A DNA stretch of 64,000 nt from Paenisporosarcina sp049671445 (GTDB lineage Bacteria; Bacillota; Bacilli; Bacillales_A; Planococcaceae): NCBI RefSeq assembly GCF_049671445.1, contig NZ_JBATUX010000118.1, forward strand, positions 248,001-312,000, in the 5' to 3' direction. The notes under the pieces are model-generated. The model was given only the letters and a program-made list of their open reading frames with translations, made no database searches and was not told the DNA's origin. This document shows positions 43,015 through 52,066 of this stretch, piece by piece; position 1 is the stretch's first letter, and the number at the start of each line of letters is the position of its first letter. The position numbers and the translations under genes were made by a program.

Positions 43015-43351
43015 TAAGCACTCACAACAAGAACATATAAACGCCGTTTTGCAACAATGGTCTTTTATAAAAGAGCATATTCAACATCAGTTTGAACAGA
43101 AAAACGAAGATGTTCAATCTCATATGCTTCAGGCAATTTCGCTTTATAATCAGTTACTTGTAGAAGTATCTGAAACAAACGTTTTTGAAGCAAACAACGT
43201 GGGGGAATTTGAAGTTCTCCCTCTAAATGGAGAAGAACGCTATGAATTTATTGTTACTTATCCAAGTCATTATGCAGCCTATCGTCAACTAAATGAATTA
43301 TTTGAAGAAACGAGAAAGAAAATGGCACGTTGTCGAATCCAAAATAAATGA
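42977..43351 (+). CDS. ypoC: YpoC family protein
   Basis: A 124-residue soluble protein of unknown function that always follows nth in Bacilli. The open frame extends back to 42896, but AGAGGG at 42963-42968 sets a GTG start at 42977, inside the nth end. The conserved look is helical, with SHMLQAISLYNQLLVE and, near the C terminus, FIVTYPSHYAAYRQLNELFE. The call rests on position plus general length; no catalytic motif is visible. Confidence 0.82.
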   Translation: MSTKGWFKLIRFNKHSQQEHINAVLQQWSFIKEHIQHQFEQKNEDVQSHMLQAISLYNQLLVEVSETNVFEANNVGEFEVLPLNGEERYEFIVTYPSHYAAYRQLNELFEETRKKMARCRIQNK

Positions 43352-43387
43352 AAAAAGCAGACCCTTTTTAAAGGATCTGCTTTTTTT
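43351..43387. terminator. Bidirectional terminator between ypoC and ponA
   Basis: AAAAAAGCAGA and TCTGCTTTTTTT arms with an inner CCTTT/AAAGG pairing; A run on the left, T run on the right. It serves both convergent genes. Confidence 0.88.
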
Positions 43388-43406
43388 CATTTATGGAGTT
43401 GCTAAT

Positions 43407-46178
43407 TCATTCATTTGTTTTGTCTTTTTTCTTATCATTGCTTACTTTATCTGTCGCAGCTTCAATTATTGTAGTATTTGTTGCTCCATCTGTGCTTCCT
43501 TCTTCGTCATCTTCAGGTGGTGTTGGCTCCTCCACAGGAGGTTCTACAGGCTCTTCAGGTTCCTCAATAGGTTCTTCAGGCTCCTCAGGTTCTTCAATAG
43601 GTTCTTCAGGTTCCTCAACTGGTGGTGTTGGTTCTTCTCCACCATTGCCGTTCCCGTTGCCATTCCCATTACCTTCACCTTCACCGTTCCCGTTGCCTTC
43701 ACCGTTCCCGTTACCTTCTCCGTTCCCGTTACCTTCACCGTTTCCATTACCTTCACCTTCAGGAGGGGATTCCTCTTCCACAGGTTCTTCTACTTCTACA
43801 CCTTCGATTTCAAGAGTAGTGCTTGCAGGAGAACTAACTACATCATCTGAAATAGCGATTACGGTAAATGTATACGTACTACCAGGTGTTATCCCGGTAA
43901 CAATTAACCCTTTTTGGTCAGTTGTTTGAAGGGTAGTAGGACTACCACCATTTACAGAGAATGATACTTCAAATGCAACTTTCATTTCTTTTCCGTCACG
44001 CTTAGGTGCTTTGTGTTTCCAAGTTAACGTTGCAGTTTGATCGCCTTCACTGTACTCCGCTTTAAGATTTGACGGAGCATCTACTTCAGTTTTTTCATAG
44101 GCTTCTGAAACTTGCTTAGGTTCCGAGCCTCGTACAAATAATTCAGTCTGTTTTAAACTGCTTGGTGTATATTCACTTGCTAGTCGAAGAGGGGAGGTAC
44201 CAACTTCAACTGTTGCTTCGACTACAGAATTCGGGCGTTTGAAACGTGGTGTTTCTTTGCCTTCGGAAATATTGGTCATAACATTTTTAAAGATGCGTTG
44301 AGCAAAAGTTCGTTCTTCTTGGTTATCAGCATTAATCGCATTATCCATGCCTTTATACCCAGTCCATACAGCAACAGAATAATTTGTTGTGTATCCTGCA
44401 AACCAAATGTCAGGTACGGATCCATCTTTTAAATTCCATTTTTCATATTCTTCTGCATTATAATTTGTCGTTCCGGTTTTACCTGCAACATCCAACCCAG
44501 GAATGATAGCAGCTTTACCACTAGCACCACGTCGATCACTAACCACGTCACGTAACATGTCTGTGATCATGAATGCTGTTGAATCTTTCATAGCTGGAGT
44601 AGTCTTTGGTTTATAGGTTTTTTTTGTTTTACCATCTCGGAACACGATTTCACGAATAGTAAAAGGTTCTGAATACATCCCGCTATTACCAAAAGCAGCA
44701 TAAGAGGCTGCCAAATCAATTGTATTTATTCCAGAAGTAGCGCCTATTGCACCAGCTTCATATCCTAAGAACTTACCATCGATACCTAATTTATTTGCAA
44801 ATGCTTTCCGATTATCGAAATTCACTTCTTTAAACGTTTTGACAGCTGGAACATTACGTGAACGATATAATGCTTCACGCATCGTCATAGCACCTAAATA
44901 TTCATTGTCGAAGTTTCTAATTTCTTGTTCTTCGCCGGTATATTTCATTTTTTCATCAACTAGCGTTTGGCCAGTAGACCAATTTAGATATTCAATAGCA
45001 GGACCATAATCTAGGATTGGTTTAACTGTTGAACCAATACCTCGATCAGTGCGGTCTTGTGCATAGTTGGTAGGAAGATCATTCCCATAATCTCTTCCTC
45101 CACCAATGGCAACAATGGCACCCGTTTTCGTATCTAATACTGTCAAACCAGCTTGCATATTTTCGGTTGGGAAGTTTTTACCTTTAAGTGTTTCTTCCAC
45201 AGATGCTTGGGCTTGAGGATCTAAAGTTGTGTAAATATCAAGTCCATCGGCAATAGAGTAGCCTTTTGCTTCAAGCTCATTTTTCATTACATCGTAGAAG
45301 GCCGGATATTTCACCGTATTTGAAACTTTGCGTTTTTCTTTAGTTAATAATCCTTCAGCAACAGGAATTGCTTGTGCTTCTTCCTTTTCTGCGGTCGTGA
45401 TTTTTCCGTGCTGTTCCATAAGTCTTAGTACTATATTTCTACGTTTCTCAGCTGCCTCAGGATGCTCGAAAGGATTATAGTTATTAGGACTTTGGGGGAT
45501 TCCAGCTAACGTAGCCATTTCATGCAACTGTAAGTCTTTTAATTCTTTGCCAAAGAAATGAGTTGATGCTGTACCAAATCCATACGTAGTACCACCCATT
45601 AAGATTTTATTGAAATACATTTCAAAAATTTCTTCTTTTTCGTATTTCTTTTCTAACTGATACGCGAGATAAGCTTCTTGTGCTTTTCGTTTTAAAGTTT
45701 TTTCATTTTGTAAAAATGAATTTTTAATTACTTGTTGTGTTAATGTACTGGCACCTTGTGATCCGAATCCACTAGTAATATTCGCAAGAACTGCGCCTCC
45801 TAATCGATAAAAATCAATTCCATTATGTTTGTAGAAGCGAACATCCTCAGTAGCTAAAATTGCATTTTCCATCTCTTTAGGAATATCTTCGTAATTAATG
45901 TATTCTCGATTTTCAGGTCCTAAAGTCATAATTAAATCTTTATTGGTATCATACACATTAGATGGTAATGGATCTTTTAACGATTCTTCATCAAGTTCTG
46001 GAGCAGAACTTGCGTAGAAAGCGAACAGTCCTCCACCAAATAACAATCCTGCTAAACCTATAAGAAAACAGGCTACTATAATTCGTTTTAGCCATCCTGT
46101 TTTAGAAGTCTTTTTGGATTTCTTTTGTCTTTCAAGTTCTTTTCTTCGTTGTCCACGAGAATTCACTTTTTCACTCAC
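43407..46178 (-). CDS. ponA: Penicillin-binding protein 1A/1B (bifunctional)
   Basis: A 923-residue class A PBP. One membrane helix (about 32-56) is followed by the GT51 glycosyltransferase domain with catalytic Glu111 in ATEDVRFYKHNG and the transpeptidase domain with Ser383 in GSTVKP, Ser440-Arg-Asn, and Lys567-Thr-Gly in GKTGTTNY. A fibronectin type III domain (about 690-790) and a very long low-complexity tail follow: (EGNGNG) repeats and then Glu/Pro-rich sequence. It polymerises and cross-links peptidoglycan outside the membrane. The start is GTG 46178 with GAGGAGA upstream; it is read with recU, 16 bases upstream. Confidence 0.96.
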   Translation of the reverse strand: MSEKVNSRGQRRKELERQKKSKKTSKTGWLKRIIVACFLIGLAGLLFGGGLFAFYASSAPELDEESLKDPLPSNVYDTNKDLIMTLGPENREYINYEDIPKEMENAILATEDVRFYKHNGIDFYRLGGAVLANITSGFGSQGASTLTQQVIKNSFLQNEKTLKRKAQEAYLAYQLEKKYEKEEIFEMYFNKILMGGTTYGFGTASTHFFGKELKDLQLHEMATLAGIPQSPNNYNPFEHPEAAEKRRNIVLRLMEQHGKITTAEKEEAQAIPVAEGLLTKEKRKVSNTVKYPAFYDVMKNELEAKGYSIADGLDIYTTLDPQAQASVEETLKGKNFPTENMQAGLTVLDTKTGAIVAIGGGRDYGNDLPTNYAQDRTDRGIGSTVKPILDYGPAIEYLNWSTGQTLVDEKMKYTGEEQEIRNFDNEYLGAMTMREALYRSRNVPAVKTFKEVNFDNRKAFANKLGIDGKFLGYEAGAIGATSGINTIDLAASYAAFGNSGMYSEPFTIREIVFRDGKTKKTYKPKTTPAMKDSTAFMITDMLRDVVSDRRGASGKAAIIPGLDVAGKTGTTNYNAEEYEKWNLKDGSVPDIWFAGYTTNYSVAVWTGYKGMDNAINADNQEERTFAQRIFKNVMTNISEGKETPRFKRPNSVVEATVEVGTSPLRLASEYTPSSLKQTELFVRGSEPKQVSEAYEKTEVDAPSNLKAEYSEGDQTATLTWKHKAPKRDGKEMKVAFEVSFSVNGGSPTTLQTTDQKGLIVTGITPGSTYTFTVIAISDDVVSSPASTTLEIEGVEVEEPVEEESPPEGEGNGNGEGNGNGEGNGNGEGNGNGEGEGNGNGNGNGNGGEEPTPPVEEPEEPIEEPEEPEEPIEEPEEPVEPPVEEPTPPEDDEEGSTDGATNTTIIEAATDKVSNDKKKDKTNE
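43684..43755 (-). repeat. 18-base tandem repeat in ponA
   Basis: Four copies of an 18-base unit (43684, 43702, 43720 and 43738), the last with two differences. On the minus strand each unit encodes EGNGNG in the PBP tail. Confidence 0.92.
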
Positions 46179-46194
46179 GAACTTCTCCTCACTT

Positions 46195-46815
46195 TCACTG
46201 CTTTTCAGATTCCTCTGAAAGCATCTTTGTAACCCCTCGTAAATAGTCTAATGGAGGATATGCTCCAGGAACTATTTCATAGGCGTTTAGTTCAAAAAAA
46301 TCGAACGGGATGGATTTGCGTCCACCGTTGCACATTTCATCCCAAGCATCTTGAAGGGAAGCAAATGGCAAGACGAAATATCGGTTAATCAATGAAAACC
46401 GAACGATTAAAAAGGTCAGTCCTTTTTGTTGTGCAACTAATCTCATATGGTCAATTTGATGGGCATGAATGTTTTTTAAAGGGAAAGAAGTTTTGTTATT
46501 AGTTTCTTTCGCTTCAAAATCCACATGGATGCCTTGCCAAACCCCATTAAAATCGGTCGTAGATGCAGTTCTATAATAGGCTTCTTTTATGACTGCTGCA
46601 CTTCGAGATGGATACTCTACTTTAACTACTTGAATAGGTACCGGTTTTTTGTGGATGACGGCCGTCCCTTGTTGCATGTAGTAGTCATTCGTTTCATTAA
46701 TCTCATCCTCTAACGTCTTTCCCCTATTACTGAATGAATAATCCTTTTTTGAGCGATTTTCAGAAGTATTTTTTTTAGGAGTGTATATTTTGCCATTCGG
46801 GTAGTTTATCACCAT
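46195..46815 (-). CDS. recU: Holliday junction resolvase RecU
   Basis: A 206-residue structure-specific nuclease for recombination and chromosome segregation. MVINYPNGKIYTP at the N terminus, SNRGKTLEDEINETNDYYM, AVIHKKPVPIQVVKVEYP and DFEAKETNNKTSFPL (metal-binding Asp and Glu with catalytic Lys) are family hallmarks. GTG 46824 is in frame, but GAGGTGA at 46823-46829 fits ATG 46815. It leads the recU-ponA operon, the arrangement in B. subtilis. Confidence 0.95.
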   Translation of the reverse strand: MVINYPNGKIYTPKKNTSENRSKKDYSFSNRGKTLEDEINETNDYYMQQGTAVIHKKPVPIQVVKVEYPSRSAAVIKEAYYRTASTTDFNGVWQGIHVDFEAKETNNKTSFPLKNIHAHQIDHMRLVAQQKGLTFLIVRFSLINRYFVLPFASLQDAWDEMCNGGRKSIPFDFFELNAYEIVPGAYPPLDYLRGVTKMLSEESEKQ

Positions 46816-46839
46816 GCTCGTCACCTCGATTATCAGTGT

Positions 46840-46868
46840 ATCATAACCGTCCTCATACTAGACGTGAA
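46840..46868 (-). promoter_or_regulatory. Promoter of the recU-ponA operon
   Basis: On the minus strand TTCACG (46868-46863), a 17-base spacer and TATGAT (46845-46840), 25 bases before the recU start. Confidence 0.55.
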
Positions 46869-46996
46869 AGTGTTGTGAAGGTTTCATAGGTTTATGTCGA
46901 ATTAGGATACGTTTTAGCTTAATGCTTCTAGTTTTGTCGTTGACAAAGGATTTCCTCAAGCAGTGAAGAACTTCACTACTATTGGAGGGATGTACG

Positions 46997-47182
46997 ATGA
47001 AAAGAATTGAAGAATTAATTGAACAACTGTCCTTACTAGAACATATTTTAGAAGCTCGTTTTATACAAGAAAGATCGACTCAAACACAAACTGTTATTGA
47101 AAAAGGCCACCAGGTAGGGAGAGCACTAAAAGAGACAGAGCAAATGATAGAATGGAATATCTGTTCCCGTAAAAGTGGTTAA
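46997..47182 (+). CDS. Small hypothetical protein, 61 aa
   Basis: Not confidently recognised. A helical, Glu/Gln-rich 61-residue protein (KRIEELIEQLSLLEHILEAR) with no membrane segment. GGAGGG at 46984-46989 is 7 bases before ATG 46997; the earlier ATG at 46982 is inside the ribosome site. It occupies the place where B. subtilis has the small yppC-yppG genes and may correspond to one of them. A terminator follows within 15 bases of its core. Confidence 0.7.
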   Translation: MKRIEELIEQLSLLEHILEARFIQERSTQTQTVIEKGHQVGRALKETEQMIEWNICSRKSG

Positions 47183-47196
47183 AACCACTTTTTTTT
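47171..47196 (+). terminator. Intrinsic terminator before yppE
   Basis: AAAAGTGGTT and AACCACTTTT arms around AA, then a T run. It overlaps the stop of the 61-residue gene. Confidence 0.85.
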
Positions 47197-47229
47197 GTTA
47201 CTATTAATTGTAATAGAGGAGCTGAGACC

Positions 47230-47616
47230 ATGACATTACTTGAGCAAACAAAATTGGTTTTAGAAGAAAGTAATAAATGTTTAAGTCGTCACCAAGAAAT
47301 GCGTGACACGGACTCAACTCCGGATTTTTTTTCGCAAGTTAAACCTCATGCTGACCATTGGCACACTTTTTTAAAAGAGTGGAGAGAACTGTCGAGAAAA
47401 TGGCTAGACGATAACCGTCCTAAACATATGAGAATCCAACAAATTGACGCCGCGATTGAAGCATTCAATCAATACGTCGTTCAATCATTTTATAAAGATA
47501 CTGGGAAGAAAAGATTTGCTCAGTCAATACAATCAACTTGTTACACGTTACAAACATATATTAATGCTTTAGAGCAAGAAGGTGGAAAGCTTGAGAAAGA
47601 AACAAACAATCAGTGA
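47230..47616 (+). CDS. yppE: DUF1798 protein YppE
   Basis: A 128-residue four-helix protein of the DUF1798/YppE family. LLEQTKLVLEESNKCL, PDFFSQVKPHADHW, and KPKHMRIQQIDAA-like sequence (here RPKHMRIQQIDAA) and YKDTGKKRFAQSIQST are recognisable. The B. subtilis structure is known but not its role. GAGGAGCTGAG before the ATG serves as ribosome site. Its end overlaps the mrfA start by 26 bases. Confidence 0.85.
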   Translation: MTLLEQTKLVLEESNKCLSRHQEMRDTDSTPDFFSQVKPHADHWHTFLKEWRELSRKWLDDNRPKHMRIQQIDAAIEAFNQYVVQSFYKDTGKKRFAQSIQSTCYTLQTYINALEQEGGKLEKETNNQ

Positions 47617-49855
47617 CATTCTTATAGAATGGAAACAAGATCCTGTCATGCGAGAACGTATTGTTCACTGGCACACAATCGATAAAAAAGAAGCTACTTT
47701 ATCTGATTTTCCTGATGACTTACATTCATCCATTCAACAAGCTTTAAAAGAACGTGGGATCAATCAATTATATAGCCATCAACGACATGCTTATGATACG
47801 GCAAGAAGTGGACAATCATTTACAGCGATTACACCAACAGCATCGGGTAAATCGCTTTGTTATCATCTGCCGGTTTTACAGTCAATCGTTGAAGATTCTT
47901 CATCACGTGCTCTTTATTTATTTCCAACGAAAGCACTCGCACAAGATCAAAAATCGGATTTAAATTTATTGATTGAGCAAATGAATCAAGATATTTTAAG
48001 TTACACCTATGATGGTGATACTTCGCCAGCTATTCGCACGAAAGTTAGAAAAGCGGGACATATAGTGTTAACGAATCCTGACATGCTTCATTCCGGTATT
48101 TTACCTCACCATACGAAGTGGGTTTCTTTATTTGAGAATTTAAAATATATCGTTGTAGATGAGCTCCATACATATAAAGGCGTTTTCGGTAGTCATGTTG
48201 CACATGTTTTACGTCGCTTGAAACGCATTTGTCATTATTATGGAAGCAATCCCGTTTTTATATGCACATCCGCAACAATAGCGAACCCAAAAGAATTAGC
48301 AGAATCACTGACAAATGAGCCACACCAGCTTATTGACCAAAACGGTGCACCATCAGGTAAAAAGAACTTTATTTTTTATAACCCACCGATTGTTCATCCT
48401 ACATTTGGTGTCAGACGCAGTGCTATTTTAGAAGTAAGAGACTTATCTAAACGTTTGTATAATGAAAGCATTCAAACGATAGTTTTTGCGAAAAGTAGAG
48501 TAAGAGTTGAAATGCTTGTCACTTATTTAAAAGAGCTGACTAAAAAGAAAATCCATGATGAATCGATTAGAGGGTATCGCGGTGGTTATTTACCATCCGA
48601 GCGAAGAGTAATCGAAAAAGGTCTGCGTGAGGGAACGATTCGCACAGTCGTTAGTACGAACGCATTAGAGTTGGGCGTAGATATCGGACAATTGCAAGCA
48701 TGCATTATGACAGGATACCCTGGTAATATCGCTAGTGCATGGCAGCAAGCAGGAAGAGCAGGACGCAGACAAGACGAAGCATTAATTATTTATGTTGCAC
48801 AATCTACAGCGCTCGATCAATACATTGTTAATAATCCTGCGTTTTTACTTGGACAGTCTCCGGAAGAAGCACGTATATATCCTGACAATCTCATCATTCT
48901 AATGGATCATTTAAAATGTGCTTCATTTGAATTGCCTTTTAAAACGACGGAACAATACGGTGAGTTTGAGATACAAGAACTGCTAGCCTATTTAGAAGCT
49001 GAAGGCATTTTAGTGAGAACTTCAGACAAATGGCACTGGATGAGTGATCGTTTTCCGGCACATGAAATCAGTTTACGCTCGGCATCGCAAGAAAATGTCA
49101 TTATTATTGATCAAACCATACCAGCAGCAACTAAGGTTATTGGTGAAATGGATCGTTATAGTGCGATGACTTTACTCCATGAAGAAGCTATTTACCTTCA
49201 CCAAGGGATTCAATTTCAAGTTGAAAAATTGGACTGGGAAGAAAAGAAAGCATTTGTGAGAGAAGTGGATGTTGATTATTTTACAGATGCTAATTTAGCA
49301 GTTGAACTGAAAGTAATGAGTGAAGATAAAAATAAAACATTTGAAAATGGTTCGGTGTTTTACGGAGATGTGTCTATTTTGGCTATGGCCACAATTTTCA
49401 AGAAAATCCGATTCGATACACATGACAATATCGGTTCTGGTCCAATTCAATTACCACCAGAAGAATTACATACGTCGTCCAGTTGGTTAAGCTTCGAGAG
49501 ACCACCAGGATGGACGGATGCTATGTTAACTGATGCAATGACAGGGACAGCAACGTCGATTGCTTCATTTATTCCATTGTTCGTTCAGTGTGATCGTCGG
49601 GATATACATGTGGTACCGCAAGTAAAATCCATCCATGCAGAACAACCAACGTTTTTTGTTTACGATAGTTATCCAGGAGGTATTGGCATTAGTGAGCGTG
49701 TGTTCGACGTATGGCCAGAATTACTTGCATACGTGCATAGTCATGTTAATAGTTGTCCATGTGACCAAGGGTGCCCAGCATGTATTGGTCCACAAGAGGC
49801 TACTATTGGTTTAAAAGATGAAGTGTTAAAACTTCTAGCTTATTTGCAAATATAA
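47591..49855 (+). CDS. mrfA: DEXH-box helicase MrfA (YprA), mitomycin repair
   Basis: A 754-residue superfamily 2 helicase. Walker A is in TPTASGKSLCYHLP (about 80-93), Walker B is VVDELHTYKG (DELH near 189), motif VI is WQQAGRAGRR, and a C-terminal DUF1998 region ends with four cysteines, Cys722, Cys724, Cys728 and Cys731 (CPCDQGCPACIG), which bind zinc in the family. In B. subtilis MrfA and MrfB form an excision pathway for mitomycin-C lesions. GTG 47582 is in frame, but AGAAGGTGGA fits TTG 47591. mrfB starts 16 bases after its stop. Confidence 0.94.
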   Translation: MRKKQTISDILIEWKQDPVMRERIVHWHTIDKKEATLSDFPDDLHSSIQQALKERGINQLYSHQRHAYDTARSGQSFTAITPTASGKSLCYHLPVLQSIVEDSSSRALYLFPTKALAQDQKSDLNLLIEQMNQDILSYTYDGDTSPAIRTKVRKAGHIVLTNPDMLHSGILPHHTKWVSLFENLKYIVVDELHTYKGVFGSHVAHVLRRLKRICHYYGSNPVFICTSATIANPKELAESLTNEPHQLIDQNGAPSGKKNFIFYNPPIVHPTFGVRRSAILEVRDLSKRLYNESIQTIVFAKSRVRVEMLVTYLKELTKKKIHDESIRGYRGGYLPSERRVIEKGLREGTIRTVVSTNALELGVDIGQLQACIMTGYPGNIASAWQQAGRAGRRQDEALIIYVAQSTALDQYIVNNPAFLLGQSPEEARIYPDNLIILMDHLKCASFELPFKTTEQYGEFEIQELLAYLEAEGILVRTSDKWHWMSDRFPAHEISLRSASQENVIIIDQTIPAATKVIGEMDRYSAMTLLHEEAIYLHQGIQFQVEKLDWEEKKAFVREVDVDYFTDANLAVELKVMSEDKNKTFENGSVFYGDVSILAMATIFKKIRFDTHDNIGSGPIQLPPEELHTSSSWLSFERPPGWTDAMLTDAMTGTATSIASFIPLFVQCDRRDIHVVPQVKSIHAEQPTFFVYDSYPGGIGISERVFDVWPELLAYVHSHVNSCPCDQGCPACIGPQEATIGLKDEVLKLLAYLQI

Positions 49856-49871
49856 ACAAAAGGTGAATCTT

Positions 49872-51146
49872 ATGTCATTTGAAAAAAATCTTCTGCAAAT
49901 GAAAAAGTTAATTAAGAAAAAGCCAGCGACAAAACAATCGCTGGCTCCTTTTGTCGTTCCTCAAAAACCATTCTATTCAAAAGCTTGGGAAGATGAAGGG
50001 TTAACGATTGTTGAAAATAAGTTTGGTGTGGTTTTTGAAAAAAAAATAGTCTATTCTCCTGAATATCTTCACGGGGATTTCAAGTTGAATGAAATCTTCG
50101 AGGCTATTACGTTGTGGAATACCTTTGAGGGTGAACATCCTATTTCTACAGATGGCAAAAAAATCGTTTTTTTTGATACAGAAACGACTGGTCTAAAGGG
50201 AACTGGTACGTATATATTTTTAATCGGACAACTCATTTGGAATGAAGATCATTTTGAAATGACTCAACATGTATTAGCAAATCCGAGTCATGAAGCGGCT
50301 TTATTATATGAATGTGGCTTGTGGAAACCCGGACAAACTGTTATCACTTATAACGGAAAAAGTTTTGATTGGCCTCAACTACAAACACGTTGGACATTAA
50401 ATCGAGACCATTTACCAAAATTAGCAGACCCTATACACATCGATTTACTGCATGGCTCCAGAAGAGTTTGGCGAAATGAACTAGATCAATTCAAACTTGT
50501 TCATCTCGAAGTAGAAAAACTTGGATTTAAACGAGTAGGCGATATTCCAGGTCATTTAGCACCAATTATCTATATGGATGCCGTAAAAAGTGGAATACCA
50601 ACCACTCTATTGAAAGTCCTTCATCATAATGAATGGGATATCTTATCTTTGCTGACGTTATTTATTCATAGCACCAAGCTAATCTTACAGGATCAATACA
50701 ACAACTCGAGTGTGTCGTCAACGAATATAGGAAAATGGTTTTCGGATTTAAAAGACTTTGATAAAGGCCAAAGTGTTTTTGAACAAATTATTAAAGAGTA
50801 TAGCAAAACTGAAGCTGCTCAAGCATTTTACTTTCTAGGATATGAGTACAAGCGTCGTAAGCAAATGAATCTAGCATATGAAGCTTTTGAGCAATCACTG
50901 ATAAATTTATCAGACCCTTTTCAAATACAAGCGTATGAAGAGCTTGCCAAAATAGCTGAGCATGTAAAAAAAGATTTTGATGCGGCTCATCTACATGTTG
51001 AAAAAGCAGTTTTACTAATACAACACTCTAAGTATTTGAAACCTCTTCAGAAGGAACGTAAAAATATAGCTTTCGAGAAGCGCTTAAAACGTATCGTAAA
51101 TAAGCAAAGTATTTCCCGGGGAAGCGCACATTTCGACAGAAAATGA
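49872..51146 (+). CDS. mrfB: DEDDh exonuclease MrfB (YprB)
   Basis: A 424-residue protein with an RNase H-like DEDDh exonuclease domain (about 80-265) that starts FFDTETTGLKGTGTYIFLIG and includes TYNGKSFDWPQL and HNEWDILSLLTL, and a C-terminal helical region with TPR character (about 300-400). It is the partner of MrfA in mitomycin lesion repair in B. subtilis. AAAAGGTGA serves ATG 49872; the frame opens slightly earlier at 49863 inside the ribosome site. Confidence 0.93.
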   Translation: MSFEKNLLQMKKLIKKKPATKQSLAPFVVPQKPFYSKAWEDEGLTIVENKFGVVFEKKIVYSPEYLHGDFKLNEIFEAITLWNTFEGEHPISTDGKKIVFFDTETTGLKGTGTYIFLIGQLIWNEDHFEMTQHVLANPSHEAALLYECGLWKPGQTVITYNGKSFDWPQLQTRWTLNRDHLPKLADPIHIDLLHGSRRVWRNELDQFKLVHLEVEKLGFKRVGDIPGHLAPIIYMDAVKSGIPTTLLKVLHHNEWDILSLLTLFIHSTKLILQDQYNNSSVSSTNIGKWFSDLKDFDKGQSVFEQIIKEYSKTEAAQAFYFLGYEYKRRKQMNLAYEAFEQSLINLSDPFQIQAYEELAKIAEHVKKDFDAAHLHVEKAVLLIQHSKYLKPLQKERKNIAFEKRLKRIVNKQSISRGSAHFDRK

Positions 51147-51176
51147 TTCGAAAAACACTCGCCAGCAGGCACTTTA

Positions 51177-51185
51177 TGATATAAT
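51177..51185 (+). promoter_or_regulatory. Extended -10 promoter for gpsB
   Basis: TGA followed by a perfect TATAAT at 51180-51185, 36 bases before gpsB. No convincing -35. Confidence 0.5.
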
Positions 51186-51221
51186 AAACCCCATACATGT
51201 ATTAGTGGAAGGACGATGTAA

Positions 51222-51515
51222 ATGGATACGAAATTAACTCCTGAAATCATTTTAGAAAAAGAATTTAAAACCGGTATACGGGGATATAATCAAGATGAAG
51301 TAGATCAATTTTTAGATGATGTTATTCAAGATTACAATTCGTTTATGCAAAAAATTGACACGTTGCAGTCTGAAAACAGACGTTTAATTGGTGAACTTGA
51401 AGATGCACCAAGACGTCAAGTTGCACCTCCATCAACTGGTACGACTAACTTTGATATACTAAAAAGACTTTCTAATCTTGAGAAACATGTTTTTGGAAGC
51501 AAGTTGTACGAATAA
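51222..51515 (+). CDS. gpsB: Cell division adaptor GpsB
   Basis: A 97-residue cytosolic coiled-coil protein related to the N terminus of DivIVA. The membrane/partner-binding region is LTPEIILEKEFKTGIRGYNQ with the following DEVDQFLDDVIQDY heptad-rich helix; the C-terminal trimerisation helix is FDILKRLSNLEKHVFG. GpsB shuttles class A PBPs such as PonA, encoded 5 kb away, between side wall and septum. Its own promoter and rnpB just downstream are as in B. subtilis. Confidence 0.96.
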   Translation: MDTKLTPEIILEKEFKTGIRGYNQDEVDQFLDDVIQDYNSFMQKIDTLQSENRRLIGELEDAPRRQVAPPSTGTTNFDILKRLSNLEKHVFGSKLYE

Positions 51516-51534
51516 TTCAACATCTAGTGGTGGA

Positions 51535-51563
51535 TTGATTTTGAAGCAAAAACCTTGTATAAT
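51535..51563 (+). promoter_or_regulatory. Sigma-A promoter of rnpB
   Basis: TTGATT (51535-51540), a 17-base spacer, and a perfect TATAAT (51558-51563). The start point is expected near 51570, the 5' end of the P RNA. Confidence 0.8.
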
Positions 51564-51569
51564 GAAGAA

Positions 51570-51970
51570 ACCAATTAGATAATCCAGGTAATCGCTGCAA
51601 CGCTTGACGTTGTAGAGGAAAGTCCATGCTCGCACGGTTCTGAGATGACCGTAGTGTTCGTGCTTAGCGAAAAAATAAGCTAAGGCAGTGTAAAAGCTGA
51701 CGGCGGGAACAACACCTAAGTCTTCGGATATGGTCTAGGTTCTCTGAAAGTGCCACAGTGACGGAGCTGACTCGGAAACGTTTCAGGTGGAACGAGGTAA
51801 ACCCCACGAGCGAGAAACCCAAATTATGGTAGGGGCACTCTCATGCAGGAATTTAACGAATTGAGAGACAGACTTAGTCTGTAGATAGATGATTACTACT
51901 CACTTGTACGAGGCATAGGCCGTTTGAGTACGTGATAACAAAACATGGCTTATTGGCTTTTCTAATGGGT
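51570..51970 (+). ncRNA. rnpB: RNase P RNA, B type
   Basis: The catalytic RNA that matures tRNA 5' ends. The stretch GAGGAAAGTCCATGCTCGCA, then GAAAGTGCCACAGTGACG, GGTAAACCCC, GCGAGAAACCCAAAT and TAGATAGATGATTAC are the universal P RNA core in order, and the overall plan matches the Bacillus (B) type. Helix P1 pairs ATTAGA near 51574-51579 with TCTAAT at 51961-51966, fixing the ends to within a few bases. Confidence 0.96.
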
Positions 51971-51985
51971 ATACTTTGACTAAAC

Positions 51986-52016
51986 AAGCTCTCCACTAAC
52001 TTCGGAGAGCTTTTCT
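51986..52016 (+). terminator. Intrinsic terminator of rnpB
   Basis: Perfect nine-base arms AAGCTCTCC and GGAGAGCTT around a nine-base loop, then TTCTT. Confidence 0.88.
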
Positions 52017-52066
52017 TAATACTTAAGCAAAAATTATGAATGAATGTTAAAAGAAAGGATGAGAGG

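Noticed and set aside
43393..43929. Long plus-strand frames with Ser/Gly- and Pro-rich repeats opposite the ponA tail
   Set aside because: They are the antisense reading of the 18-base repeats in ponA, where low-complexity DNA leaves several frames open.
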